NCBI RefSeq assembly: GCF_017357405.1
Contig: NZ_CP071597.1
Span: forward strand, 248,001-312,000
Length of the DNA: 64,000 bases
Origin: Halomontanus rarus
GTDB taxonomy: Archaea; Halobacteriota; Halobacteria; Halobacteriales; Natrialbaceae
Direction: 5' to 3'
Under the pieces are notes generated by a model. The model was given only the letters and a program-made list of their open reading frames with translations. It searched no databases and had not been told where the DNA came from. The translations under genes and the position numbers were made by a program. Each line of letters starts with the position of its first letter. Position 1 is the stretch's first letter. Below are positions 35,772 to 45,382 of this stretch, one piece after another.

Positions 35772-36755
35772 CTACCAGCGATGGTGGACGTGCTCGCGAA
35801 CGAATTCGTCGTAGACCGCCTCGACGTCGTCGCGTTCGCCCTCGCTCAGCTCGCGCAGACCGGCCGCCGCGACGTTCTGCTCGATGTGGTCGGGGCTCGT
35901 CGATCCCGGAATGACCGTCGAGACCGCGTCGTGGTCGAGGATCCATCGGAGCGTGAACTGGGCCATCGTCCACTCCTCGGGAACCGTCGGTCGGAGCGCG
36001 TCGACGGCCTCGAGGCCGACCTCGTAGGGAACCCCGGCGAACGTCTCGCCGACGTCGAACGCGTCGCCGTCGCGGTTGTAGTTTCGGTGGTCGTCCTCGG
36101 GGAACTCGGTGTCCTCGTCGAGCTTTCCGGTCAGGAGTCCCGACGCGAGGGGTACGCGCACGATGACGCCGACGTCGCGGCGCTCGGCCTCGCGGAAGAA
36201 CAGTTCCGTCGGCCGCTGGCGGAACGGGTTGACGATGATCTGGACCGTCTCGACGCCGGGATACTCGATCGCCTTCAGCCCCTCCTCGGCGCGCTCGACG
36301 CTGACGCCGTAGTGGGCGAGCTTTCCGTCCTCGACCAGCGCCTCGAGGGCCTCGAACGTCTCGGGCTGATAGTAGGTGTCCGTCGGCGGGCAGTGCAGTT
36401 GCAGGAGGTCGAGCGTCTCCGTCTCGAGGTTCTCGCGGCTTCGATCGACGAATCGCTCGAGGTTCTCGCGTGTGTAGCGGTCGGCCGCGTGCGGGTCGAG
36501 TCGGCGGCCGGCTTTGGTCGCGACGACGGGATCCGCGTCGTGGTCGTCGAGTACCTCCGCGATGAGGCGTTCGCTCCGACCGTCGCCGTAGACGTCCGCG
36601 GTGTCGAGGAAGTCGATCCCTTCGTCCAGCGCGGCGCGGACGGCGTCGCGGCCCTCCTCCTCGGACACTTCGCCCCAGTCGGAGCCGATGTTCCAGGTTC
36701 CGAGGCCGATTTCCGTGACGTTCCAGCCGGTCGTTCCGAGCGCTCGTCGGTCCAT
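35772..36755 (-). CDS. Aldo/keto reductase
   Basis: A 327-residue TIM-barrel NADPH-dependent oxidoreductase. The catalytic tetrad can be seen in DFLDTADVYGDGRSE (Asp, Tyr), VATKAGRRL (Lys) and LLQLHCPP (His). The NADP region STVIPGSTSPDHIEQN is typical of the AKR family. ATG at 36755; a longer frame to 36863 is not family-like. Physiological substrate unknown. Confidence 0.92.
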   Translation of the reverse strand: MDRRALGTTGWNVTEIGLGTWNIGSDWGEVSEEEGRDAVRAALDEGIDFLDTADVYGDGRSERLIAEVLDDHDADPVVATKAGRRLDPHAADRYTRENLERFVDRSRENLETETLDLLQLHCPPTDTYYQPETFEALEALVEDGKLAHYGVSVERAEEGLKAIEYPGVETVQIIVNPFRQRPTELFFREAERRDVGVIVRVPLASGLLTGKLDEDTEFPEDDHRNYNRDGDAFDVGETFAGVPYEVGLEAVDALRPTVPEEWTMAQFTLRWILDHDAVSTVIPGSTSPDHIEQNVAAAGLRELSEGERDDVEAVYDEFVREHVHHRW

Positions 36756-36885
36756 ACTCGACCCTCGTGGTGCATCCCCGTATTCGTTCAGGTCCCACAC
36801 AGCATTGCCGGTGAACGGGGACTCGAGCGGACGCCGTCGAACCGATTCGACTCGATACAACACACGTAGTATTAGAAATACATAA

Positions 36886-36894
36886 GGTTTTTAT
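36886..36894 (+). promoter_or_regulatory. TATA box of the large lipoprotein gene
   Basis: GGTTTTTAT lies about 28 bp upstream of the ATG at 36920 and predicts a leaderless transcript. The surrounding 36868-36900 stretch is AT-rich compared with its neighbourhood. Confidence 0.5.
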
Positions 36895-36919
36895 CGCTGT
36901 TATGATGATCGGGTAACGT

Positions 36920-39802
36920 ATGAACCCGCCCTCCAGGCGACAGTTCGTCGCAGGCAGTGTCGTAACGATTACGTCGATCGCCGGCTGTCTCGCGAGCGGT
37001 TCGGAGTCCGACCCGAACGGGGAATCGGCACCCGAGAACGACACGGAGACGGAGACGGAGACGGAAACGGAGTCGGACGAAGCGGCGACGAACGACGACC
37101 TCCCGACCGAGGTCGAACGCGTCCTCGAGGTCATCCCGCCGGCGTCGGACGTCGACGCGGGTTACGAAGGATTCGTGTTCACACCCCTCTCGGACGACGA
37201 CGGTGACGATACCGAAACCGAACACGGAGTCCAAGCCGAACAGGTACTCCGGCAACTCCGCGATGGCAGCGTCGACCCCGAGGAGGTCACGACGACCGTG
37301 ACGGTCATTCCGGACGGGAACCAGTACGGCATCGGTGCGGCTGTCGGGTCGTTCGACCGGGTCGACCTCGGGGCCGCAGTCGAGGAAGACGGCGACTGGC
37401 ACATCGGTGACGACGGTGACCGGACGTTCGCGAGCGAGGACGGCCGGGTCCTCTTCGCTGGCGGTGACGACGACGTTCGATCGTCGATCGTCGAGACGGG
37501 CGTCGACGCCGCCCAGGGCGAGACGGAGAGCGTTCTCGCAGCCGATCCGGTCGTCGAGACGTTCACACGCCTGGACACCTCGAGACCGATCTACTTCGTT
37601 ACCGCCGTCGACGAGAACTTTTCGCCCCTCGAGGACGGCACGCTGCGAGCGATCAGCGCCGGATTCGGGGCCGGCCCCAGGAGCATGGATATGGAGGGGA
37701 CTGCCGAGAACGAGTACCTGCTGTTCCCCGCGACCGACGCGGAACTGGACGACGAGGCCATCAGGGCGATCCTGGACGTGATCGAATACGGCGAGATCGT
37801 CGAGCGAGACGTCGACCGGGAGGAGGACGTCGTCTACGTCGAGACCCTCGTCGAAGCGCCGCCGGAGTGGGATTCGGATGCCTCCCCCGACGCGACCGTC
37901 CACGTCGATATCGACCGGGGCGTCGTCACGTTCGAGCACACCGACGGCGAGTCGATCGACAGCGCACACCTCGAGTTGTACCACGACGGCGAACTCGCGG
38001 CCGTGCAACCGTCCGACGAGTACGAGACGTTCGACGTCGGTGACACCGTCCGCATCGACACCGGCCCGCTGGCGCATCTCGAGTTGCGCTGGGTCGACGA
38101 GGAGGCGAACGTCTACGACGACTACGCGTCCGTTCTCGTCGGCGAGGATTCCTTCGAGACGGCGTCCGATCTCGACGAGGGGACCGCCCAGTTCACGTAC
38201 ACCGGCGAACTCGAGGCCGATCCCGAGTTACTCGCGGTGACCCGCCGACGGGAGGACGGGACGGCCGACTCGGACGGGATCGAACAGTTTTCCGACGCGT
38301 TCGACGTGCTCACCGCCGGCGATAGCGTTACCGTCGAGGACGTCGAGATCGGTGATCGTGTCTCGCTCGAACTCGACGTCAATACCGGTCGGAACGGGAT
38401 TCGGCCGAGACTCGCGACCGTCCGCGCGTCCCCACCGCGAGTCGCTATTCACAGCCACCCGGACGACGGACTGATCGGATTCTACTACGGCGAGGAGGAG
38501 CGCGACGCCGACGAGTTCCGCATTCTGGTCGACGGCGAGCCCGCGGCGTTCCAGTTCGACGATGACCACGAGACGCTCACGCCCCGCACCGAGATCGAAC
38601 TCGGCGAAGTCCCGCTCGGGTCTCGAGTGACCGTCGAGTGGCTCGAACCCGACGAACCGATCGAGCTCGAGACCCACCTCGTCCGGCCGCGGGTCGATCT
38701 CCGAATGGCGTACGACGACGCCGACGGAACCGTGACCGTCGAACACCGTGACGGCGATGCGGTCGATGCGGACGACCTCGAGTTGCGAATCGACGGCGAA
38801 CCGGCAGCCGTCCAGCCGGCCGACGAGTACGACACGTTCGAGTCGACGGACGCACTCACCGTCGACGTCGAACCGTTCAGGAGCGTCGGACTCGTCTGGA
38901 TCGGAGCCGACAGCGGCGAGGACGATAGCGAACACGAACGCGAACGCGAGTACACTCTCGGTCGAACCGTAACCGGCGAGGACGCCATCGAGGGGAGCTA
39001 CGACGTCGATAGCGAGGAAGTCGAACTCGTGTACGTCGGTGCTCGCGAGGCCGACCCCAGCCGCATCGGCGTCGTTCACCGGGGCGACCGCACCTCTGGA
39101 GAACCGGAGCCGCTCTTCGAAGACGCGTACGAGACGCTGACCGACGGCGACAGCGTCGTCGTCGAGAACGTCGGCGTCGAGGACCGAGTGACCGTGCTGC
39201 TCACACTGGACGTGAGTGCAGGGTCGGCGAACGATCGCCCCGTGACCCGCATCCACCGGCCGATATTCCGACTCGTTCCCGAACCCAGACACGCGTTCAC
39301 CTTCGACCACCGCGAGAACGAACTCGTCGCCACCTATCGTCAGGACCTCGAACGCGACGCCGACGAGTTCCGAATCCTCGCCGACGGCGAGGAGACGGCC
39401 GTCCAGCCCGCCGACGAACACGAGACGCTCGAGGCTGACGACGAAGTCGCTCTCGGGTCGATCCCCGCCGGAACCGAACTCGTCGTCGAGTGGGTCGCCC
39501 CGGACGAACCGACCGAGGTGTCCGACCACGTCGTCGCCCCGAACGCAACCTTCGACGTGGCGTACGACGCCGACGCGGGGTCGGTGACCCTCGAGCACAC
39601 GGGCGGTGACGAGTTCGACGCCGACGACCTCAGCGTGATGGTCGAGCCGTCGATCGACGAGCCGACCGGCTGGGACGGCCACGAGACGATCACCGAAGGC
39701 GATACGACGACCATCGACACAGACGAGGACGAAGCGCCACGCGCCGTCTACGTGATCTATCGGGAACGAGAACTCGTCTACGACGAACGACTCGACGGCT
39801 GA
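36920..39802 (+). CDS. Large secreted lipoprotein with A-B-C-A-B-C-A beta-domain repeats
   Basis: A 960-residue surface protein. A Tat motif (SRRQFVAG) and lipobox (SIAGC) are followed by a Glu/Thr simple-sequence linker, an unknown domain (about 65-320), then seven beta-rich repeats to the end. Type A (about 323-400, 591-680, 874-957) has the pattern VT-EH-GD---DADDL-L--DGE. Type B (about 421-506, 692-782) has EADP ... VTRR or VVHRG. Type C (about 507-590, 783-873) has RDADEFRIL-DGE and VEW--PDEP. Type A resembles the beta domain of archaeal pilins. No enzyme motif seen, so adhesion or ligand binding is the likely role. Leaderless promoter. Confidence 0.8.
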   Translation: MNPPSRRQFVAGSVVTITSIAGCLASGSESDPNGESAPENDTETETETETESDEAATNDDLPTEVERVLEVIPPASDVDAGYEGFVFTPLSDDDGDDTETEHGVQAEQVLRQLRDGSVDPEEVTTTVTVIPDGNQYGIGAAVGSFDRVDLGAAVEEDGDWHIGDDGDRTFASEDGRVLFAGGDDDVRSSIVETGVDAAQGETESVLAADPVVETFTRLDTSRPIYFVTAVDENFSPLEDGTLRAISAGFGAGPRSMDMEGTAENEYLLFPATDAELDDEAIRAILDVIEYGEIVERDVDREEDVVYVETLVEAPPEWDSDASPDATVHVDIDRGVVTFEHTDGESIDSAHLELYHDGELAAVQPSDEYETFDVGDTVRIDTGPLAHLELRWVDEEANVYDDYASVLVGEDSFETASDLDEGTAQFTYTGELEADPELLAVTRRREDGTADSDGIEQFSDAFDVLTAGDSVTVEDVEIGDRVSLELDVNTGRNGIRPRLATVRASPPRVAIHSHPDDGLIGFYYGEEERDADEFRILVDGEPAAFQFDDDHETLTPRTEIELGEVPLGSRVTVEWLEPDEPIELETHLVRPRVDLRMAYDDADGTVTVEHRDGDAVDADDLELRIDGEPAAVQPADEYDTFESTDALTVDVEPFRSVGLVWIGADSGEDDSEHEREREYTLGRTVTGEDAIEGSYDVDSEEVELVYVGAREADPSRIGVVHRGDRTSGEPEPLFEDAYETLTDGDSVVVENVGVEDRVTVLLTLDVSAGSANDRPVTRIHRPIFRLVPEPRHAFTFDHRENELVATYRQDLERDADEFRILADGEETAVQPADEHETLEADDEVALGSIPAGTELVVEWVAPDEPTEVSDHVVAPNATFDVAYDADAGSVTLEHTGGDEFDADDLSVMVEPSIDEPTGWDGHETITEGDTTTIDTDEDEAPRAVYVIYRERELVYDERLDG

Positions 39803-39910
39803 GAATCGGACTGTGTCTGGCTCTGGGCTTGGCTCACTCTCGTATTCCACTCCGGTAATCGACGGAGACGGTGAGTTCGTTTCACTATCGTTTGCGTTCA
39901 GGACTTGATA

Positions 39911-39930
39911 CTCGAGACTCGAGTCTCGAG
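39911..39930. terminator. 20-bp perfect palindrome in the lipoprotein/S17e convergent spacer
   Basis: CTCGAGACTCGAGTCTCGAG is fully self-complementary and sits between two converging genes. It can fold as a hairpin on either strand and may terminate or process both transcripts; an operator role is less likely because no gene starts here. Confidence 0.45.
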
Positions 39931-39961
39931 ATCCGAGAGATACTGCGACGAAAGAACCAGT

Positions 39962-40153
39962 CTACGCCGGAACCTGCGCGCCCTTCTTTCGCGTGACGTA
40001 GCCTGCGATGCGGTTTCGAACGCCCTTGGACTCGATGTTGGTCAACTGCGTGACGCTGTCTTTGTTCTGTTCGAAATCTGTCGTGAACGCTTCTGGGTAC
40101 TGCTCCAGAAGGAGGTTCCCGGTCTTCTTGACGTAGGCGGGTTTGATTGCCAT
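39962..40153 (-). CDS. rps17e: 30S ribosomal protein S17e
   Basis: A 63-residue archaeal/eukaryotic-type small-subunit protein. The sequence AIKPAYVKKTGNLLLEQYPE and the basic IAGYVTRKKGAQ are characteristic; the protein is basic, unlike its neighbours. It is the last gene of the leftward cofD run, 24 bp downstream of the DUF447 gene, so it may be cotranscribed with cofactor genes. Confidence 0.97.
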   Translation of the reverse strand: MAIKPAYVKKTGNLLLEQYPEAFTTDFEQNKDSVTQLTNIESKGVRNRIAGYVTRKKGAQVPA

Positions 40154-40177
40154 GTGGGCAAGTTGCCCGAGCGAACC

Positions 40178-40855
40178 CTAAAGTGATTCGTTCTCGCTCG
40201 AGTCCTGACCGTCCCACGCCGAGTAGGCTCGGACCCGTTCGATAGCCTCGCGCTCGCGCCGACTCCCGGCCCGTTCGACCACCGACTCGCAGTACTCGAG
40301 GCGCTCGAGCAACGTCTCGTCGTCGTAGCCCGCCACACCCAGTCGAGAGGCGGCGACGGTCGCGTCCACGACGGCGCCGAACCCGCGAGAGATCGTCGGC
40401 ACCCGTCGCTCGAGGACGCGACTTTCGAGCGGTGTGAGTTCCCAGCGTTCCCACTCGGTACCGTTCTCCGTGCCAGAATCCACCGACTCGACCGAGACGC
40501 GGACCCAGGCGGCGGCCGACTCGAGGATCGCGTGCTCGTCGAGTTCGAAAATCGAGAGCGCGGCGTCGACAAAGTCGAGCGGATCGACGGTGAACTGGAC
40601 GTATCCCTCACCGGTGCGGTGAAAGTTCCGACGCGTTCGGGTGTTTCCCCACGTCGTCGCCGTGATCGGGTTCGGTTTCCTCCCGTCCTCGTCGTCGCCG
40701 TCGTCACCCGCAAAGAGCCCGAGCGCCGCCGCGTTCCAGCGATCGTTCGGTCCGAGCGTCGTCACGACGGTTTCCGTGACACCCTCGAGTGCGACGGGCC
40801 ACGCGCCGTCTTCGCCGCTGGCTCCATCTACTGGGGTGGACGGCCCCCCAGTCAT
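40178..40855 (-). CDS. DUF447 protein (COG2457 family)
   Basis: A 225-residue protein starting with a Gly/Ser-rich leader and then VALEGVTETVVTTLGPNDRW and RTRRNFHRTGEGYVQFTVDPL, the flavin-reductase-like split barrel of DUF447. A helical C-terminal region follows (LLERLEYCESVVERAGSRRE). From memory, COG2457 occurs with CitG-like genes in tetrahydromethanopterin gene clusters of methylotrophs. Here its start overlaps the stop of the CitG-like gene by 4 bp, so the two are tightly coupled. The reaction is unknown. Confidence 0.88.
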   Translation of the reverse strand: MTGGPSTPVDGASGEDGAWPVALEGVTETVVTTLGPNDRWNAAALGLFAGDDGDDEDGRKPNPITATTWGNTRTRRNFHRTGEGYVQFTVDPLDFVDAALSIFELDEHAILESAAAWVRVSVESVDSGTENGTEWERWELTPLESRVLERRVPTISRGFGAVVDATVAASRLGVAGYDDETLLERLEYCESVVERAGSRREREAIERVRAYSAWDGQDSSENESL

Positions 40856-41703
40856 AGCTCGACGACGTCCCGCTCGAGGGCGATGAACAATCCTGCGGCC
40901 GTTACGTCCGCGGTCGTCCCCGGATTCACGCCGCGGTCGACGAGTTCGTTCGCGAACTCCTCGATCGCTTCTCGGTCGGTCTCGAACGCCGCTCGGTCGC
41001 GAAGGTCGGCGGCCCGTTCGGTCACCTCTTTCGCGACGGTTTCGCCGTGGCGCTTGACGACGAGCGTATCGGGGCGCTCGGCGAGCAGTTCGAGGAACGT
41101 CTCGGCCGCCCGACCGGGCAGCGGCCCCTCACCGGTCGCGATCGACTCGGCGGCCCGAAACGATCGCTCGAATCCGCGAATCCACTCGCGGGCGACGTCG
41201 TCGCCGGGGACGCTGCCGTCCATCACGTCGTACAGGGTTACGCCCCGCTCTTCGAGCGTCGGAATCGCGTCCGCCCCGCGGCGCACGTCCAGCGCCTCGA
41301 GGTCGTCGGGCGGGTCGTCGACGAAGACGTCGACGTGGTCGAACGCGCGATAGAAGGCGGCGGCGTCGGCGACCGTGGTCTCCTCGACGACGCCCTCGAC
41401 GACCGGTTGAGAGAGGTCCTCCCGGGCGGCGCGGACGAGCGGAACCAAGAGTAGCAACGCACCGAACTGCGTGTTGCCGCCGCGTTGGGCGGCCATCCCG
41501 CTCACGGCCCGTTCGAACGCTGCGCCGACCGCGCCGCCGTGGCCGGCCATTCGGAGCCCGTCTTGGGCCCCGACGGCACCCGCGAGAAAGTGCTCGAATC
41601 GGAGGTCCTCGAGATCTCGATGGCGATCGACGTTACCCGGTTTGGGCGTGCCACAGACTTCGAGCAAGAGTGCGAGTTCGGCGTTCTGGGCGGGAGTGCG
41701 CAT
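40852..41703 (-). CDS. CitG/MdcB-like triphosphoribosyl-dephospho-CoA synthase family protein
   Basis: A 283-residue all-helical protein: LLLEVCGTPKPGNVDRHRDL, RMAGHGGAVGAAFE, GGNTQFGALLLLVPLV and VDRGVNPGTTADVTAAGLF. These are the conserved Pro-Gly-Asn-Val and Gly-Asn-Thr blocks of the family, which in bacteria makes the citrate-lyase prosthetic group from ATP and dephospho-CoA. No citrate lyase genes are present, so the archaeal branch must do something else, probably related to the adjacent DUF447 and F420 genes. Confidence 0.85.
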   Translation of the reverse strand: MRTPAQNAELALLLEVCGTPKPGNVDRHRDLEDLRFEHFLAGAVGAQDGLRMAGHGGAVGAAFERAVSGMAAQRGGNTQFGALLLLVPLVRAAREDLSQPVVEGVVEETTVADAAAFYRAFDHVDVFVDDPPDDLEALDVRRGADAIPTLEERGVTLYDVMDGSVPGDDVAREWIRGFERSFRAAESIATGEGPLPGRAAETFLELLAERPDTLVVKRHGETVAKEVTERAADLRDRAAFETDREAIEEFANELVDRGVNPGTTADVTAAGLFIALERDVVEL

Positions 41704-41745
41704 GTGTGTGTTTCGATTCGCGGGTTTCGGTGAGGAGAGTTACGG

Positions 41746-42543
41746 TTACGGTCTCGTCGATTCGACGCCGGTCTGAGAATCCGAACCGGAATCGGCGTCG
41801 ATATCGAACTCCCGATCCACCGCGGCCCGAACGCGCTCGAGGACGTCGGGGTCGTCGCTCGGCCGGCCGACGCTGACGGCGTCGGCACCGTGTGCGCGGT
41901 ACTCGCGAACGGTCTCGGCGTCGCGGACGCCGTTGTTGGCGATCACGAACAGGTCGGTCACCGCGACCACGTCGGCGATCACGCCTTCGGAGTCCATCGC
42001 GTCGACGTGGACGTAGTGTGCACCGGCGTCCTCGAGCGCCCGGGCGAGATCCGGGAGGTCGACGCCCGGGACCTCCGCACGGACCTTGACGCCCACCGTC
42101 GCGCCGGTCTCGGTCGCCGCCTCGACGTACTCGCACAGACGCGGCTCATCTTGCAGCAGCGTCTCGCCGCAGCCGGCCGCACAGAGTTCCGCCTGCCGAC
42201 AGTGGGCGTTGATCTCGAGGAACGCCTCGCGGTCGCGACAGACAGCCGCTGCCTCGGCGATCGGGTCGACCGTCGCCGAGCGAACGTTGAACCCGGCGGT
42301 GAGCGGGGCGTCCTCGAGCGCCGCGAGTTGGCGGTCGATAAACGCGAGCGGATCGTCCGGGAGGAACTCGGTTCGCTCCCGCTCGACGAGTTTGCGGGCG
42401 GCCTCGCGGGATCGGGAATCGAGCGCGATTCCGCCGAGCACTGCGGCGCCGGCGTAGTCGCTCCCGGCGCGGGCCCACTCGGCGTCGGACTCGCCGCTGA
42501 GACTCGAGAGCGCGAGCCGCGGCGTGAACGCGAGTTCGGTCAC
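41746..42543 (-). CDS. Dihydrouridine-synthase-like TIM-barrel flavoprotein
   Basis: A 265-residue protein related to tRNA-dihydrouridine synthases and dihydroorotate dehydrogenases: NAHCRQAELCAAGCGETLLQ resembles the NxGCP/x substrate loop, GVKVRAEVPGVDL the central strand and FVIANNGVRDAETVREY plus GADAVSVGRPS the FMN phosphate site. It is shorter than real Dus enzymes and lacks their RNA-binding C-terminal helical domain. Placed 2 bp from cofD and upstream of CitG/DUF447 genes, it may reduce a cofactor precursor rather than tRNA. Confidence 0.78.
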   Translation of the reverse strand: MTELAFTPRLALSSLSGESDAEWARAGSDYAGAAVLGGIALDSRSREAARKLVERERTEFLPDDPLAFIDRQLAALEDAPLTAGFNVRSATVDPIAEAAAVCRDREAFLEINAHCRQAELCAAGCGETLLQDEPRLCEYVEAATETGATVGVKVRAEVPGVDLPDLARALEDAGAHYVHVDAMDSEGVIADVVAVTDLFVIANNGVRDAETVREYRAHGADAVSVGRPSDDPDVLERVRAAVDREFDIDADSGSDSQTGVESTRP

Positions 42544-42545
42544 GC

Positions 42546-43538
42546 TCAGGAGACCCGATCGATAGCGTTGGCGACCGTCTGTACGATTCGGCTCGCGTCA
42601 GCTCGGCTGTCGATCGTGATATCCGTTCGGAGGGTCGGACGGGAGAACTCCGTGCCGTCGCGCTCGTCGATGACGAACGCGTCCGCGAACGGGTAGGCCG
42701 TCGCCAGCCCCGACGTGTTCGGCTCCGCGCCGACCGCTTCCATGAGTTTCCCGGCGGGTCCCGAGAACGCGTCGTCACCGAGAAACGGTGAGACCGCGAC
42801 GACGGTCGTCTCCTGGAGCGCTCTGGCGACCCCGGGGAGCGCGAGCATCGGCCCGATGCTCGTCACCGGGTTCGACGGTCCGATCACGACTACGTCCTCG
42901 AGCGCCTCGAGGACGCCCGGTGCGGGTTCGGCGTGCGAGGAGCCGCGAAACTCCACGTTCTCGACGTCCGGTTCCCCGTTGTGTCCGACCCAGAACTCCT
43001 GGAAGTGCATCATCCCCTGGTCGGTGTGGACGAGGCTGGCGACCGGATCGTCGCTCATCGGCAGGAGGTCGATCGTGAGGCCGAATCCCTCGGCCAGTCG
43101 GGCGGTCGCCTCCGAGAGGGTGTGTCCCTGATCGAGCAGGCTCGTTCGAGTGATGTGGAGCGCGCGATCGCGGTCGCCGATCGTCATGAACTCCGCGACG
43201 CCCGAGAAGCGCCGCCAGCGAGCGATTTCTCGGCCCTCCGTCTGTCTCTCCTCTGAGAGGTATTGCGGACCGTCCGGGAGATCCGCGGCCGACGCGATGT
43301 CGTTCAACGCCGCGTGCGTCCGGTGCGTATCGTCTCGGATTCCCCACCATCGCGTTCGGTCGAGTACGCCACCCCCCTGAAAGATGAGCGTGTCGACGTC
43401 CGGCGACACGAGGAGCCCGCCGATCTCCACGTCGTCACCGGTGTTCGCGACGACCGTGGTCTCCTCCGGTGAAAACGCCGCGGCGGCACCGTCCAGTAAC
43501 TTCGGCGTCCCGGTGCCCCCGGAGAGAAACGTAACCAT
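42546..43538 (-). CDS. cofD: 2-phospho-L-lactate transferase (coenzyme F420 synthesis)
   Basis: A 330-residue enzyme that transfers the phospholactyl (or phosphoenolpyruvyl) group onto the deazaflavin Fo. Typical motifs: [60 protein letters not shown] and [15 protein letters not shown]. Full length. The promoter is leaderless: TATA-like TAATTAAG (43562-43569) about 27 bp before the ATG at 43538. It leads a run with the Dus-like, CitG-like, DUF447 and S17e genes. Confidence 0.96.
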   Translation of the reverse strand: MVTFLSGGTGTPKLLDGAAAAFSPEETTVVANTGDDVEIGGLLVSPDVDTLIFQGGGVLDRTRWWGIRDDTHRTHAALNDIASAADLPDGPQYLSEERQTEGREIARWRRFSGVAEFMTIGDRDRALHITRTSLLDQGHTLSEATARLAEGFGLTIDLLPMSDDPVASLVHTDQGMMHFQEFWVGHNGEPDVENVEFRGSSHAEPAPGVLEALEDVVVIGPSNPVTSIGPMLALPGVARALQETTVVAVSPFLGDDAFSGPAGKLMEAVGAEPNTSGLATAYPFADAFVIDERDGTEFSRPTLRTDITIDSRADASRIVQTVANAIDRVS

Positions 43539-43561
43539 ACGAGCACCTACCGGCGGGGACA

Positions 43562-43569
43562 CTTAATTA
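43562..43569 (-). promoter_or_regulatory. TATA box of the cofD operon
   Basis: The minus-strand TAATTAAG is centred about 27 bp upstream of the cofD ATG (43538) and is the only strong AT element in this 93-bp spacer. It implies a leaderless transcript for the whole leftward run. Confidence 0.55.
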
Positions 43570-43631
43570 CTTGCGGCCACCGTTCCGATCGATTTCTCCG
43601 CTCGCGAGGCGAAACCGTCCGTCGAGATCGA

Positions 43632-45233
43632 TCACCGCGCTTCGAGCGCCCGCTCGTCGCCGATCCAGTCGGCGAAACTTCCCTCGAGTAACGTCTCGCG
43701 CTGGCGGTCGACGTAGCCCCGTTGCATCGCCGTGATCGCCTCGGCCAGGCTCGCGCCGTCTTCGAGTCGGCGTTCGACCTCTCGGAACTTCCACGCTGCG
43801 GGGGTGACGCCCTGTCTGACCCGACGCCGGAGCGGGTAGAGGTACTTCGCGGCGTCCTCGTCGGTCAGGCCGCGGTTGGTCAACCCGTCTTCAGCGTGGG
43901 CCAACAGGTCCTGGTAGATCGCCTCGGCGTCGGCGGTCTCGTGCCCGTCGTTCGTGATCCAGGTCAGATCCGCCGAGAGACCGTCGCGCATCGCCGCGTA
44001 GAAGTTCTCCCGGGTGAGCTCCCAGTCCAGTTCCGCCACCGGGTGCTCGAGGCGAGTCATGCTTTCGAGGAGGCCAGCGAAGGCGGCTTGAAACGCGATC
44101 GAGTCCCGGACCGTCGGCTGGGCGGGGATAGGACGGAACTCGATTCTGGCGTTTGCCGCGGATCGAGTCGGCCCGCCGAAGACCGGGCGGACCCAGCGCC
44201 AGTAGGTCCCGTGTTTGCGCCGGAAGTGAGCGAACTGATCGTCGAATCGGCCACCGGAGTCGACCGGCATCGGGACGAACGTGTCGTCGTCGACGATCCG
44301 ATCGACCGCCTGTTCGACCGTCTCGAGGTCCCGCGGGAAGCGGACTTTGCCGACGCCGGCACCGGGCGGGTTGAGGACGGTCTCGAAGACGCTGATTCGG
44401 TGTTCCATCCACGCGTCGCGGAGGACGTCCTCAGCGGTCGCGTCCTCGTCGTAGAGGTCGGGCGGGAAAAACGGCGTGTTGACGCCGAGGGCGAGCAGCG
44501 GGCCGGCGATCCGCAGCGCGTAGTTGAAGTACTCGGGGAGGTCTCGCGCGTGGGCGACCTGATAGTGGGGCTGGATCGACGTGATGAGGCTCTCCGGCAT
44601 GACGGTGTCGGCCGAGAGCGAGACGTTCGGTGCGACGATCCGCATCCCCGCCGACTCGGCCCGGTCGGTGTTCGCCATCGCGTGATAGCGCGCCGACGAA
44701 CTCATGTTCGTCGCGACGCGGATGGGGTGGGTATCCGCGTCGGTATCGTCGTTACCGTCCCCGTCTCCCGCCGCCGCGACCGACCGCTCGACGCTGTCGG
44801 TGACGTACTGACTCGCGCTCTCTCCCTCGGGCGGGATCGTCCAGAGGCCGTCGCTCACCAGACGCATGCGTTCCGTTCGAGTCACGTCGAGGGCGGTCTG
44901 TAGCCGCGCTTTGACCTCCGACTCCTGGGCGGCCAGTCCGTAGGCGTTCAACGGCTGGGGACTGGTCGTCATCTCGGCGTTGTGAAGCCCCAGTTCCTTC
45001 TCGAAACCGATGAGTTCGAGCAGCCGCCGCGGGACACGACGCAGGGCACACCCGTCGGCGTCGACCGCGTAGAACTCGTACTCGAGGCCGACGATCGCCT
45101 GTGGGTTGTCGAACACGCCGTTTCCGAGACCCTCTTTGATCACCTCGGCGTCCGCCGCGACGCGGTGTTGGAACTCCTCGGCGTCGACTGCGAGGACGTC
45201 TTCGACCTGCGCTGCCAGTTCCTCCTCTGCCAT
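43632..45233 (-). CDS. GCS2-family glutamate-cysteine ligase-like protein
   Basis: A 533-residue protein of the carboxylate-amine ligase group. The N-terminal GLEYEFYAVDADG supplies the metal-binding Glu residues, PHYQVAHARDLPEYFNYALR and NARIEFRPIPAQPTVRDS are core family blocks. Haloarchaea make gamma-glutamylcysteine as their main thiol, but this protein is longer than the GshA I recall from Haloferax, so it may be a second, different ligase. A divergent Asp-rich insert (DGDGNDDTDADT) lies near residue 160. The substrate is not settled. Confidence 0.75.
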   Translation of the reverse strand: MAEEELAAQVEDVLAVDAEEFQHRVAADAEVIKEGLGNGVFDNPQAIVGLEYEFYAVDADGCALRRVPRRLLELIGFEKELGLHNAEMTTSPQPLNAYGLAAQESEVKARLQTALDVTRTERMRLVSDGLWTIPPEGESASQYVTDSVERSVAAAGDGDGNDDTDADTHPIRVATNMSSSARYHAMANTDRAESAGMRIVAPNVSLSADTVMPESLITSIQPHYQVAHARDLPEYFNYALRIAGPLLALGVNTPFFPPDLYDEDATAEDVLRDAWMEHRISVFETVLNPPGAGVGKVRFPRDLETVEQAVDRIVDDDTFVPMPVDSGGRFDDQFAHFRRKHGTYWRWVRPVFGGPTRSAANARIEFRPIPAQPTVRDSIAFQAAFAGLLESMTRLEHPVAELDWELTRENFYAAMRDGLSADLTWITNDGHETADAEAIYQDLLAHAEDGLTNRGLTDEDAAKYLYPLRRRVRQGVTPAAWKFREVERRLEDGASLAEAITAMQRGYVDRQRETLLEGSFADWIGDERALEAR

Positions 45234-45382
45234 GCTCGCCAGTGCTCTCCCGACGGACTTGAATGCACGTCTCTCGTGACGAGGATCGCTGGGCCGATCG
45301 TCCGCTCGTCACCGTATCGGTCGCCACTCGAGGGGGATACTGCACGTGGAGGGAAACGCCGACAGGGAACTGAAGGGCTCGC

